From CAADGU01 sp035444285 (GTDB lineage Bacteria > Chloroflexota > Anaerolineae > Promineifilales > Promineifilaceae): DNA of 64,000 nucleotides. The notes below the pieces were generated by a model. That model saw only the letters and a program-made list of their open reading frames with translations. It was not told where the DNA came from and did not search any database. This document shows, piece after piece, positions 15,546 through 23,507 of this stretch; position 1 is the first letter of the stretch, and every line of letters begins with the position of its first letter. The stretch lies in the NCBI GenBank assembly GCA_035444285.1, contig DAOMOK010000002.1:310001-374000 (forward strand), read 5' to 3'. Made by a program: the position numbers and the translations under genes.

Positions 15546-16529
15546 TTACGAATGCCCTAAAATCGGGTGGGGGCGATACGGTTCTTCCAGCAGGCGGATT
15601 TCTTCGGCGGAGAGTTGGATGTCTACGGCCGTGACTGCCTCTTCCAACTGGTACATCTTCGTCGCGCCAATGATGGGGGCCGTTACCCCTTGTTTATGCA
15701 GCAGCCAGGCCAGCGCAATTTGGGCCGGTTTGACGCCATGCTGCCCGGCAATTTCCACCAACCGCTCGGCCACATCATAATCCCCTGACTGGTAATACAT
15801 GTTGTGGGCATAAGTATCTGTTTGTGCCCGGGTGGTTGGCCCTTCGCTGTCCCGTTTGCGATTGCCTGCCAGGAAACCACGCGCCAGTGGGCTCCAGGGG
15901 ATAAGACCAACCCCCTGATCCAGACAAAGCGGAATCATTTCCCGCTCCTCTTCGCGGTAGACCAGGTTGTAATGGTTCTGCATGGAGATGAAGCGCGTCC
16001 AACCGTACTGGTCGGCCGTGTACTGCGCTTTGGCAAACTGCCAGGCAAACATGCTGGATGCGCCAATGTAGCGCGCCTTGCCCGCCTTCACCACGTCGTG
16101 CAATGCTTCCATCGTTTCCTCGATGGGCGTGGTGTAATCCCAACGATGAATCTGGTACAGATCCACGTACTCCATCCCCAGGCGGCGCAGCGAGGAGTCA
16201 ATGGCGTCCATGATATGTTTGCGCGACAGGCCGCCGGAGTTGGGGTCGTTGTCGTTGTGGTGGAAGAAGACTTTGGTGGCGACCACTACCTCTTCGCGGC
16301 GGGCAAACTCCTTTAGTAGCTTGCCGGTGACTTCTTCACTGACGCCGAGGGAATACATATCGGCCGTATCAAAGAAGTTGATGCCCAATTCCAGGGCGCG
16401 CTGCACAAACGGCCGTGCCGCCGCCTCATCCAACACCCAATCCCGCCACTGGGTCGAGCCGTAACTCATCATCCCCAAACAAATGCGGGACACCTTCAAA
16501 CCAGATTTACCCAGGTTAACAATCTGCAT
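15546..16529 (-). CDS. aldo/keto reductase
   Basis: A 327-residue NADPH-dependent oxidoreductase of the AKR TIM-barrel superfamily. The catalytic tetrad is visible: Asp and Tyr in 'FFDTADMYSLGVSEE', Lys in 'VVATKVFFH', His in 'YQIHRWDY'. The later 'PWSPLARGFLAGNRKRDSEG' and the C-terminal cofactor loop 'IGATKMYQLEEAV' match the yeast Aad/YajO-like class that reduces aldehydes and ketones. The start at 16529 has GGAGG 7 nt upstream; a 66-codon longer reading runs through a repeat-rich promoter region and is rejected. Confidence 0.9.
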   Translation of the reverse strand: MQIVNLGKSGLKVSRICLGMMSYGSTQWRDWVLDEAAARPFVQRALELGINFFDTADMYSLGVSEEVTGKLLKEFARREEVVVATKVFFHHNDNDPNSGGLSRKHIMDAIDSSLRRLGMEYVDLYQIHRWDYTTPIEETMEALHDVVKAGKARYIGASSMFAWQFAKAQYTADQYGWTRFISMQNHYNLVYREEEREMIPLCLDQGVGLIPWSPLARGFLAGNRKRDSEGPTTRAQTDTYAHNMYYQSGDYDVAERLVEIAGQHGVKPAQIALAWLLHKQGVTAPIIGATKMYQLEEAVTAVDIQLSAEEIRLLEEPYRPHPILGHS

Positions 16530-16816
16530 AATGACCTCCAGGTTTTGACGCAAAGGCGCAAAGAAGCAAAGGGGAGAAAGTAAAGAAAGGCATGAGGCGC
16601 CATTCGCCAAGTATGTTCTGCGCCAATGATACGTCGCTCTACTTGCTGGCACAAATTCTGACGTACCCAATCTCCAATCTCCAATCTCTACTGTGTAAAT
16701 GAAATTTACACTCGTGTGAGCAGACATCCGATTTCTTCAAGAAATCGGATGTCTGGCGTGACTAATCTCCCAAATACTGAGACAGTAACCCACGCTGCTG
16801 GTATAATCCCGCCCCT
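16530..16816. promoter_or_regulatory. divergent spacer with three palindromes/repeats
   Basis: Between divergent AKR and YbhN-like genes. It holds a TTTGACGCAAAGGCGCAAAG element just upstream of the AKR RBS (16544-16563), a 'ccaatct' heptamer repeat (16668-16690), an 8-bp inverted repeat GTGTAAAT-GAA-ATTTACAC (16693-16711), and a perfect 17-bp inverted repeat starting CAGACATCCGATTTCTT (16721-16755). The 8-bp one has operator-like dimensions; the longer would form a very strong hairpin. Confidence 0.6.
16779..16807 (+). promoter_or_regulatory. promoter of YbhN-like gene
   Basis: GAGACA (16779-16784), 17-nt spacer, TATAAT (16802-16807). The expected transcription start is only a few bases before the ATG at 16817, so the message would be nearly leaderless. 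Confidence 0.6.
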
Positions 16817-17926
16817 ATGGAAAGTAGCCAAAAAGATCGCCGCCAGTTGTGGATTGGCACGGCCGTGAGTCTCCTGTGCCTCATTGCCATCTTCCTTTTT
16901 ATCAACCCCCGTGACATCATTGATGCCTTCCGCCACGCCAACTACGCCTACCTGGGGCTGACCGGTTTGGGGGTGCTGCTCTTTATGCTCATCCGGGCCA
17001 TCCGCTGGCGTTTTATGATGGGCAATCAGGTCAAATACGGGCAGGTATTCCATGTGCAAAACATCGGCTACATGCTCAACATGTACCTGCCGTTTCGCCT
17101 GGGTGACGTGGCCCGCGCCGTGCTCATGGGCAGTGTGCCGCCCCTGACCATCTCCCAAAGCATCTCCACGATGGTGGTGGAACGGGTGCTGGACATGATG
17201 TTTGTGGTGGCGCTGCTGCCCTTCACCCTGGCCTACGCGCCGACGCTGCCGCCGGAATTTCGGCGGGCCGCCCTGCTCACAGGCGTATTGGCCGTTATCG
17301 CCATTGTGCTATTGATCGTGGCGGCTAACCAACGGCCGTTCTTCCGCCGCCTGGCCACTACCGTCTTTAACTTTATTCCTCGCATTGCTCGTGTGTTCAA
17401 TGGAGTGGTTAGCCAACGGCCATTCAACCGCCGCCTGATCATATTCATCTTTACTTCCATTTCCCAGATAGATACCGAAACCTGGGTGCGCCGCGTAGAT
17501 GACATCCTCAATGGGCTGGACAGCCTGACCCGCTTCAAAGATGGCGTCATCTTATTATTTCTCAGCGTCCTGGTCTGGCTGCCCATCATCTTTGCTTACT
17601 GGATTGGGATGCAGGCGGTGGGGTTGGATGTGACCGTGCCCATGGCGGCTTTTGTTGTCTGTGCGGCGGCCTTGAGTATTGCCGCCCCGTCGTCGCCCGG
17701 CGGTGTGGGTGTGTTTCAGGCCGGCGTCACGGCCGCGCTGGCCCTCCTGGGTCAACCGGCAGCCGCTTCCGCCAGCTTCGCCTTTGCCTACCATGCCGTG
17801 AACTACATCGTCCTGACCATCCTCGGCCTCATTGGCATCGCCGCCACCGGCTCCACCATTGGCGCGGTGGTACGGACGACGCAGAATTATATGAAGCGGG
17901 AGAAGGGTGTGACGAGTGACGAGTGA
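16817..17926 (+). CDS. YbhN/UPF0104-family membrane protein (flippase-like)
   Basis: A 369-residue polytopic membrane protein with the lysylphosphatidylglycerol-synthetase TM-region / UPF0104 pattern: 'RAIRWRFMMGNQ', 'MLNMYLPFRLGDVARAVLMG', 'VVERVLDMMFVVALLPF', and 'AAPSSPGGVGVFQAGVTAAL' near the C-terminus; about eight helices. Such proteins lie next to glycosyltransferases and are thought to move lipid-linked intermediates or serve surface glycolipid assembly. The next gene is a GT4 enzyme. The last codons (GVTSDE) are encoded by a 'gacgagt' heptamer repeat that continues past the stop. Confidence 0.85.
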   Translation: MESSQKDRRQLWIGTAVSLLCLIAIFLFINPRDIIDAFRHANYAYLGLTGLGVLLFMLIRAIRWRFMMGNQVKYGQVFHVQNIGYMLNMYLPFRLGDVARAVLMGSVPPLTISQSISTMVVERVLDMMFVVALLPFTLAYAPTLPPEFRRAALLTGVLAVIAIVLLIVAANQRPFFRRLATTVFNFIPRIARVFNGVVSQRPFNRRLIIFIFTSISQIDTETWVRRVDDILNGLDSLTRFKDGVILLFLSVLVWLPIIFAYWIGMQAVGLDVTVPMAAFVVCAAALSIAAPSSPGGVGVFQAGVTAALALLGQPAAASASFAFAYHAVNYIVLTILGLIGIAATGSTIGAVVRTTQNYMKREKGVTSDE

Positions 17927-17962
17927 CTACAGGCCATTCACGCATCACTCGTCACGCATCAC
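17905..17962. repeat. heptameric 'gacgagt' repeat with inverted partner
   Basis: TGTGACGAGTGACGAGTGA and, 16 nt later, TCACTCGTCACGCATCACA form an imperfect inverted repeat. The left arm supplies the stop codon of the YbhN-like gene. Confidence 0.65.
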
Positions 17963-18005
17963 ATGAAAAAGGCGTGTACAACACCATGAACAACAGGAAA
18001 GACGC

Positions 18006-19232
18006 ATGAGAATTTTGGAAGTTTTAACCTATTACCGCCCCTGGGTCAGTGGGCTGACCATTTATGTGGAACGGCTCAGCCGGGCGCTGGCGCAGCAGGG
18101 GCATGATGTCACCGTACTCACCTCGCAGTATGACCCCAATCTGCCGCTCTATGATTTGCAGGATGGCGTCAAAATTGTGCGCGTGCCGGTGACGTTGCGC
18201 GTCAGCAAAGGGGTGATTATGCCCGGTTTTGGGCCGATGGCCTGGAAGCTGGCGCAAAAGGCGGATGTCATTCACCTGCATCTGCCCCAATTTGACGCGC
18301 CGGGCGTGGCGCTGCGTGGGCGGCTGATGGGCAAGCCGGTGGTATTGACCTATCACTGCGATTTGCAGCTACCGGAAGGCGGCTTTAACCGGCTGGTAGA
18401 TCGGGTGGTGCATAACATGAACCGGATGGCGGGTAATCTGGCGGATGCGGTGGTCACTTATACCCGCGATTATGGGACACACTCCCCATACCTGTCGCAG
18501 TATCTTGGCAAAAAACTACACATCATCCCGCCACCGGTGGAATTGACTTACTGCTCAGATGAAGCCGCGCAGCAGTTTTGTGAGGTACAAGGGCTTCACG
18601 GCCGTCCCGTCATCGGTATCGCCGCCCGTTTAGCCACCGAAAAGGGGGTGGAAGTGCTGCTCAACGCCTTGCCCACCGTGCTAGCCGCCTTCCCAGACGC
18701 CATCGTCCTCCACGCCGGGCCGTATAAAAACATCCTGGGTGAAGAGGAGTATGCGGCCCGATTGGCTCCCTTGTTTGAGAAATACAAAAACCATTACCGG
18801 CTGCTCGGTAATCTGGAAGGGGCCGACTTAACCGCCTTCTACAAAAATCTGGACGTACTTTGCGTCACCAGCCTGAACAGCACCGAGAGTTTTGGCCTGG
18901 TGCAAATTGAGGCAATGCAAAACGGCGTACCGGTGGCGGCGTGCGCCCTGCCCGGCGTGCGCCAACCCGTGACCATGACGGGCATGGGCGAAGTGACGCC
19001 TATTGGCGACCATGAGGTGCTGGCGCAGGCCATCATTCGCATCCTGAGCGATAAACGGCCGTACCAGCGCGACCCCCGCCTCATTGCCGACAGTTTCAGC
19101 CCGGCGCAAACGGCCGTGGCCTACATCCAACTCTTCCAGGATTTGCTAAACGGCCGTCATGACCCCACCACCCGCGAACCCGCCGCCTACGAACGCCTGC
19201 GCCAGATGCGGGACGGGTGGGAGAGTAGGTGA
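18006..19232 (+). CDS. glycosyltransferase family 4
   Basis: A 408-residue GT-B enzyme. The N-terminal half has 'LEVLTYYRPWVSGLTIYVER' and 'ADVIHLHLPQFDAPG'; the C-terminal half has the nucleotide-sugar binding 'IGIAARLATEKGVEVLL' and the E-x7-E motif 'ESFGLVQIEAMQNG'. It transfers a sugar from an activated donor to a lipid or glycan acceptor at the cytoplasmic face. With the YbhN-like protein before it and the methyltransferase-GT39 fusion after it, it forms a surface-glycan or glycolipid gene set. AGGAAAG lies before the ATG. Confidence 0.9.
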   Translation: MRILEVLTYYRPWVSGLTIYVERLSRALAQQGHDVTVLTSQYDPNLPLYDLQDGVKIVRVPVTLRVSKGVIMPGFGPMAWKLAQKADVIHLHLPQFDAPGVALRGRLMGKPVVLTYHCDLQLPEGGFNRLVDRVVHNMNRMAGNLADAVVTYTRDYGTHSPYLSQYLGKKLHIIPPPVELTYCSDEAAQQFCEVQGLHGRPVIGIAARLATEKGVEVLLNALPTVLAAFPDAIVLHAGPYKNILGEEEYAARLAPLFEKYKNHYRLLGNLEGADLTAFYKNLDVLCVTSLNSTESFGLVQIEAMQNGVPVAACALPGVRQPVTMTGMGEVTPIGDHEVLAQAIIRILSDKRPYQRDPRLIADSFSPAQTAVAYIQLFQDLLNGRHDPTTREPAAYERLRQMRDGWESR

Positions 19233-19333
19233 GCAGGTGAAGGGGTGATGGGGTGTAGGGGCGAGGCAGGCGGGTAATACGCTGGCCTTTCCCCAAGATT
19301 CATGCCCCGCCTGCCTCGCCCAGAGGTGACAAA

Positions 19334-22300
19334 TTGACAGACGACGTAGCCATTCATAATTCACAATTCCTAATTCATAATTCCGACGACCTCCTCTGGC
19401 GGCAGCTCAAGACCATCCCCGCCTTTCGCGCCATTTTGCGGGCGGTGGAAGCGCGCTTTTATGGCTGCGTGGAATTGCCCGCGCCGGTGTTGGATGTGGG
19501 CTGCGGCGATGGGCACTTTAGCCAGATGACCTTTCCGGGGCGTATTGCCGCCGGCATTGACCCCTGGTGGAATCCGCTGAAGAAGTCAGCCCAGGCAGGC
19601 CAGTATGACGTGCTGGCCCAGGCGATGGGCGACCGGCTGCCTTTCCCGGATAACCATTTTGCCAGCGCCTTTTCCAATTCCGTTTTGGAGCATATCCCCG
19701 ATATTCAGCCAGTGCTGAACGACGTGAACCGGGTGCTGCAAATGGACGGCCGTTTCCTCATCACCATGCCCAGCCACTACTTCACCGCCTGGTTGGGTGG
19801 CGCTGCCTTTTTTGAGAAGCTGGGTAGTGAAGGGCTGGCGGAGTGGTACCGGCAAAAGTTCAATGGCATTTCTCGCCACGCCCATACCGACCCACCGGAA
19901 GTGTGGGCGGCGCGGCTGGCGCAGGCCGGTTTTGAAGTGGAACGCTGGCAGTATTACTTCTCCAAAGAGGCGTTACGCGCCCTGGAAATCGGGCACGCGC
20001 AGGGCGTTCCCTCCGCTATCATGCACGTCCTGACCGGGCATTGGATTGTGGCCCCCTGGGAAAGCAGCCTGAAGTGGACGGAGCGCTGGTTACGGCCGTA
20101 CTACGACGAACCCTTTGGCGAAACCGGCGCCTACCTGCTCATCGTCGCCCGCAAAAAAGCCAACGGCCCAATCGAAGCCGCGCTGCCGGCGGCACGGCCG
20201 TTCACCCTGGCAGAGTTGAATGGTCAATGGGCAACGGCCAATGATCAATGGGCAATGGGCAATGATCAATTGTCCATGATTGAGACATCTCCGCCAGCCA
20301 CCGATCCCAATTACCCAATTACCCAATTACCCAATGACCCCCCCTCCTCACCTGCTCACCCCCTCACCTCCTCACCCCCTCACCCCGCCACCCCTTCATC
20401 TGCTCATCCCGCCACCCCCCTCATCCTCATCGGCCTGAGCCTGTTGTTTGCTATGTTTGGGCAAATGGCGCTGCGTGATGGTGATGAGGGTTTGGGCTGG
20501 CTGGTGTTGGCAGCCATACCGTTGGCGGTGTTGGCCTGGCAGCAGCGAACGGGCGGCGAACGGCATTGGCAATGGCCACGTTTAGGCAACATTCCCGAAC
20601 GGCGTTGGTGGTTCATCCCGGCGCTGCTGCTGACCATCCTGGCCTACCGCTTTACGGCCGTACCCGGCGCGGAACGGCCGTCCCTGGCCCTCCTCCTCTG
20701 GTTCATTGCCATCACCCTGGCCTTCCTCGCCCTGACCCAACACACCACCGTTCACGCATCACGCATCACGCATCACGCATTACAGATGACGGATTACGAT
20801 TTACGTTCCACCATCCTCACCGCCCTCATCCTCTTCACAACGGCCGTTGCCCTCCGTTATTTCCGCCTCAGCCAGCAGCCCTTTGTGCTCAGCGGCATCG
20901 AGGCCAGCCTGGGCTTGAATGCGGCCCAAATTCTGAATGGGCAACTGCGCATTCCCTTTGGCACGGGTTGGCTGACCAACCCCACGCTACCGCTTTACCT
21001 GACGGCCGTGCCTATTCAACTATTCGGGCAGACGGTCTTCGCCGTCCGCTTTTTGTCGCCGCTGGTGGGTGGGTTGACGGTGGCGGTCACGTATCTGCTG
21101 GGGGAACGATTGTACGGCCGTGCTGTGGGCCTGGGCGCGGCTATTTTACTGCTCGGCGCCCATTTACACCTGCACTACAGCCATCTGGGCATGAGCAACA
21201 TCTGGTCGCCGCTGCTGATGCTGCTGGCCCTGGGGTTGACGGCCGTTGCCTGGGAACGTCCGGCAACCGCGCCCCATCAGCGTACACTCTGGCTGGCGGC
21301 CGGCCTGGCCATGGGTTTTAATGCCTACGAATTCACCACCGCCCGCCTGCTGCCGCTCATCTTGCTGGCGCTGCTGCTCTGGGCGCTGCTTTTAGATAGG
21401 AAGACGCTGCGGACGCAGGCGGCGCATCTGCTGGCGGCGCTGGCGTTGGCGTTGATTGTAGCCTTGCCTGCCATCCTCTTTTACCGGCAGTACCCGGCCA
21501 TTTTTATGGAACGGGTGAATGTATTGGGCATTGTGCAGACGGGCTGGCTAAACCAGCAGTCCTTAGCCACCGGGCAGAGCCAGTTTGACCTGTTCCGGCA
21601 GCAGTTCTGGCTGGCGGCGCTGGCCTTCAACGGCGGCGCGGACCTCAGCCCGGTTTATAAGCCGAATGTGCCGCTGTTGGGATTTGGCACGGCCGTGCTC
21701 TTTCTGCTTGGTTTCCTGCTCTCCCTCTTCCGGCTGCGCCAGTTCAAATTTGCCATGCTGCCGCTCTGGTTCCTGGCGACGGTGTTGTTTGCCGGGGCGC
21801 TGCTGCTCGACCCGCCACAAAGCCACCGCCTGCTGGTGGCTCTGCCCGCTATCACCCTGCTCGCCGCCCTGGCCCTGGCCGAAATCATCTCCATTGCCAC
21901 CCGCACTCACCCGCTCACTCCCTCACCCCCTCACCTGCTCACCCGCTCACCCCGCCCCCTTCACCTGCTCATCTTCATCACCCTCATCCTGGCCTTCAGC
22001 GAAATCTTCTTCTACTACGGCCGTTACCCCACCACCAACGAATTTGCCGATGTGAACACCGAAGCCGCCTACGAAATATCCAATTACCTCAATACCCTGG
22101 ACGGCGACTGGACCGCCTACTTCTACGGCCCCCCCGTCATGTACACCGACTTTCCCACCTTCCCCTACCTGCTGACCGATTTCCACAAAGGGGTCAACTT
22201 TTTTGACGTGGCCGAACCGCTGCCGGCGGTGGGCACGCCGGCGCCCAACCGCGTTTTTGTCTTTTTGCCCGAACGCGCCGCAGATTTAACGGCCGTGCAG

Positions 22301-22381
22301 CAGCAATATCCGGGTGGGGTGGTGGAGAGTGTGGACGGCCGTTACCGCTCCCCTCTTTTCTTCACCTACACCCTACGATAA
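19334..22381 (+). CDS. SAM methyltransferase fused to GT39-like membrane glycosyltransferase
   Basis: A 1015-residue two-part protein. Residues about 20-280 are a class I methyltransferase: 'VLDVGCGDGHFSQ', 'GDRLPFPDNHFASAFSNSVL', 'VLQMDGRFLITMPS'. From about 360 on it is a polytopic GT39/ArnT/PMT-like transferase with at least ten helices, the luminal acceptor loop 'EASLGLNAAQILNGQLRIP' and 'LGAHLHLHYSHLGMSN'. The start is TTG at 19334, with GAGGTG 6 nt upstream; no downstream Met fits. The N-terminus (IHNSQFLIHNS), the linker (WATANDQWAMGNDQ, NYPITQLPN, PP/HP-rich) and two later loops are encoded by the genome's short tandem repeats. Confidence 0.83.
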   Translation: MTDDVAIHNSQFLIHNSDDLLWRQLKTIPAFRAILRAVEARFYGCVELPAPVLDVGCGDGHFSQMTFPGRIAAGIDPWWNPLKKSAQAGQYDVLAQAMGDRLPFPDNHFASAFSNSVLEHIPDIQPVLNDVNRVLQMDGRFLITMPSHYFTAWLGGAAFFEKLGSEGLAEWYRQKFNGISRHAHTDPPEVWAARLAQAGFEVERWQYYFSKEALRALEIGHAQGVPSAIMHVLTGHWIVAPWESSLKWTERWLRPYYDEPFGETGAYLLIVARKKANGPIEAALPAARPFTLAELNGQWATANDQWAMGNDQLSMIETSPPATDPNYPITQLPNDPPSSPAHPLTSSPPHPATPSSAHPATPLILIGLSLLFAMFGQMALRDGDEGLGWLVLAAIPLAVLAWQQRTGGERHWQWPRLGNIPERRWWFIPALLLTILAYRFTAVPGAERPSLALLLWFIAITLAFLALTQHTTVHASRITHHALQMTDYDLRSTILTALILFTTAVALRYFRLSQQPFVLSGIEASLGLNAAQILNGQLRIPFGTGWLTNPTLPLYLTAVPIQLFGQTVFAVRFLSPLVGGLTVAVTYLLGERLYGRAVGLGAAILLLGAHLHLHYSHLGMSNIWSPLLMLLALGLTAVAWERPATAPHQRTLWLAAGLAMGFNAYEFTTARLLPLILLALLLWALLLDRKTLRTQAAHLLAALALALIVALPAILFYRQYPAIFMERVNVLGIVQTGWLNQQSLATGQSQFDLFRQQFWLAALAFNGGADLSPVYKPNVPLLGFGTAVLFLLGFLLSLFRLRQFKFAMLPLWFLATVLFAGALLLDPPQSHRLLVALPAITLLAALALAEIISIATRTHPLTPSPPHLLTRSPRPLHLLIFITLILAFSEIFFYYGRYPTTNEFADVNTEAAYEISNYLNTLDGDWTAYFYGPPVMYTDFPTFPYLLTDFHKGVNFFDVAEPLPAVGTPAPNRVFVFLPERAADLTAVQQQYPGGVVESVDGRYRSPLFFTYTLR
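19351..19382. repeat. 'attcata' heptamers within coding sequence
   Basis: Copies of attcata/attcaca/cctaattcata encode residues 7-16 of the methyltransferase-GT39 fusion. Confidence 0.6.
20221..20411. repeat. cluster of three tandem-repeat types in interdomain linker
   Basis: caatggg/caatgat heptamers (20223-20270), aattaccc octamers (20309-20336) and ctcacccc/ctcacctc octamers (20346-20411) follow each other. Together they encode nearly the whole low-complexity linker between the methyltransferase and GT39 parts. Confidence 0.75.
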
Positions 22382-22414
22382 AGAAGTTCAACTTTTGCCA
22401 AAAGTTGAACTTCT
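22382..22414. repeat. perfect 16-bp inverted repeat after GT39 fusion gene
   Basis: AGAAGTTCAACTTTTG and its complement are separated by one C and begin one base after the stop codon. A strong hairpin without a clear T-run; a terminator or 3'-end protector is plausible. Confidence 0.8.
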
Positions 22415-22747
22415 GAAAAAGCATAAGGACTATCTTCCTACCTGCTACCTGCGACTTGCCACTTGCCACCCCCTTCCCGTATTTTCACCTGTAAGAAAAA
22501 ACGGTATAATGGCCTCGACATAAATATTGCGTGAATGTTTCTTGCTTTTTCATTCATTGCTGGTGGCGGCTGTTTCAGAAACAAAAGAACTGGTTGGCGG
22601 GTAGTTTGCGTCAATGCTCGTGGTGGGGAAGCAGTCGTGCCCAAAGGTCTTATTGTTGTAGTTTATTTATTGAGAATGGTTGGTGATACAAGATTTGACA
22701 CTTTGCAATCGCCAACCCAGGCACTTATGTGTATTGGGAGAGTCTCT
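22415..22747. other. promoter and long leader of the pilin gene
   Basis: TTTTCA (22482-22487), a 17-nt spacer and TATAAT (22505-22510) form a promoter about 235 nt before the pilin start. The leader contains an open frame from 22535 in phase with the pilin, but it has no RBS and no family features. Close to the pilin RBS, GGTTGGTGAT and ATCGCCAACC can pair around a ~24-nt loop. I see no GEMM (c-di-GMP) consensus. Confidence 0.45.
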
Positions 22748-23170
22748 ATGAACATTCCAGAGAGAGAACAAGGGCAAGGTCTGGTAGAGTATGCACTGTT
22801 GCTCGCTTTAATAGCACTCATTGTGTTGGTGATTCTGACCGTACTCGGCACACAAGTTGTATTGGCATTTGCCAGAGTAGCTGGTGGGCTAAATGGCGAC
22901 AAACTGGATGTAGCCAACAATGACCGCGCTGTTATTGTCAATTATGAGAGTAGTGGCGGTGGCGGCAACTGTACCATCTCCAATATCTACTATGTCGGGG
23001 TTAATTCAGATGGCAGCATCATTACCAATGACTCTGTTCCTGCTACCATCATGGTAAATGGACAACCGCGAGGTAGCCTGAATGGCTCGGCTGGCTCTAG
23101 CGGTCTGGCTAACCACGCCGGTTCCGTTTCCTTTAGCGGCAGTTGTTCTCAAACAGTCACGCTTGAATAA
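22748..23170 (+). CDS. Flp/Tad-type pilin-like protein
   Basis: A 140-residue protein with a class-III/Flp prepilin start: 'REQG' then 'QGLVEYALLLALIALIVLVI', giving Glu at +5 and Tyr at +6 after the presumed cleavage, followed by one hydrophobic helix. Flp pilins normally end soon after the helix. This one carries about 90 extra residues rich in Gly, Ser and Asn with two cysteines ('GGGGNCTISNIYYVG', 'FSGSCSQTVTLE'), so it may be a minor or modified pilin displayed outside. Start at 22748 with GGGAGAG 6 nt upstream. No Tad assembly genes are in the window. Confidence 0.75.
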   Translation: MNIPEREQGQGLVEYALLLALIALIVLVILTVLGTQVVLAFARVAGGLNGDKLDVANNDRAVIVNYESSGGGGNCTISNIYYVGVNSDGSIITNDSVPATIMVNGQPRGSLNGSAGSSGLANHAGSVSFSGSCSQTVTLE

Positions 23171-23507
23171 GGTTTGGAAATCGGCTGGAAATCGGGCACA
23201 GTTGCCCAAATAACCCGTATTGTGAGCAGTTCAGTTCACAGGCATGGGGCAATCCCCACCACCCCATGCCTACCCACCACCCCCAACCCGGCAGCTTTTG
23301 CCAGACCTGCCAGATGTCTCAAATCAGGAGTAACGTTTCAGACCTGACAGATTTTTTACTTGTTCAACTTGAAGCTCTGCTGACTAAAACCTGTCAGGTC
23401 TCCAGGGGGGCTGAATGTTTACAATCAGGAAGAGTATGGGCGCTCAGAGTTGGTAGCTTTTTTAACCTGCCGACTCTTGAGTAACCAGACATGCAAGGAG
23501 GAGTTAA
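23171..23507. other. pilin-giant gene intergenic region with hairpins
   Basis: 337 nt. A hairpin GGCATGGGG / CCCCATGCC lies at 23241-23270. AGACCTGACAG (23339) and CTGTCAGGTCT (about 23391) form a spaced inverted repeat, with a further relative CAGACCTGCCAG near 23302. AAGGAGGAG is the RBS of the giant gene. No promoter was identified with confidence. Confidence 0.5.

Noticed and set aside
22511..22747. possible GEMM/c-di-GMP riboswitch in the pilin leader
   Set aside because: The conserved GEMM core and tetraloop-receptor words are not present; only a simple long-range pairing is seen.
23300..23420. CRISPR-like repeats around AGACCTGACAG
   Set aside because: Copies are few, in opposite orientations and unevenly spaced, with no cas genes; they form an inverted-repeat element. 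No CRISPR array was found elsewhere either.
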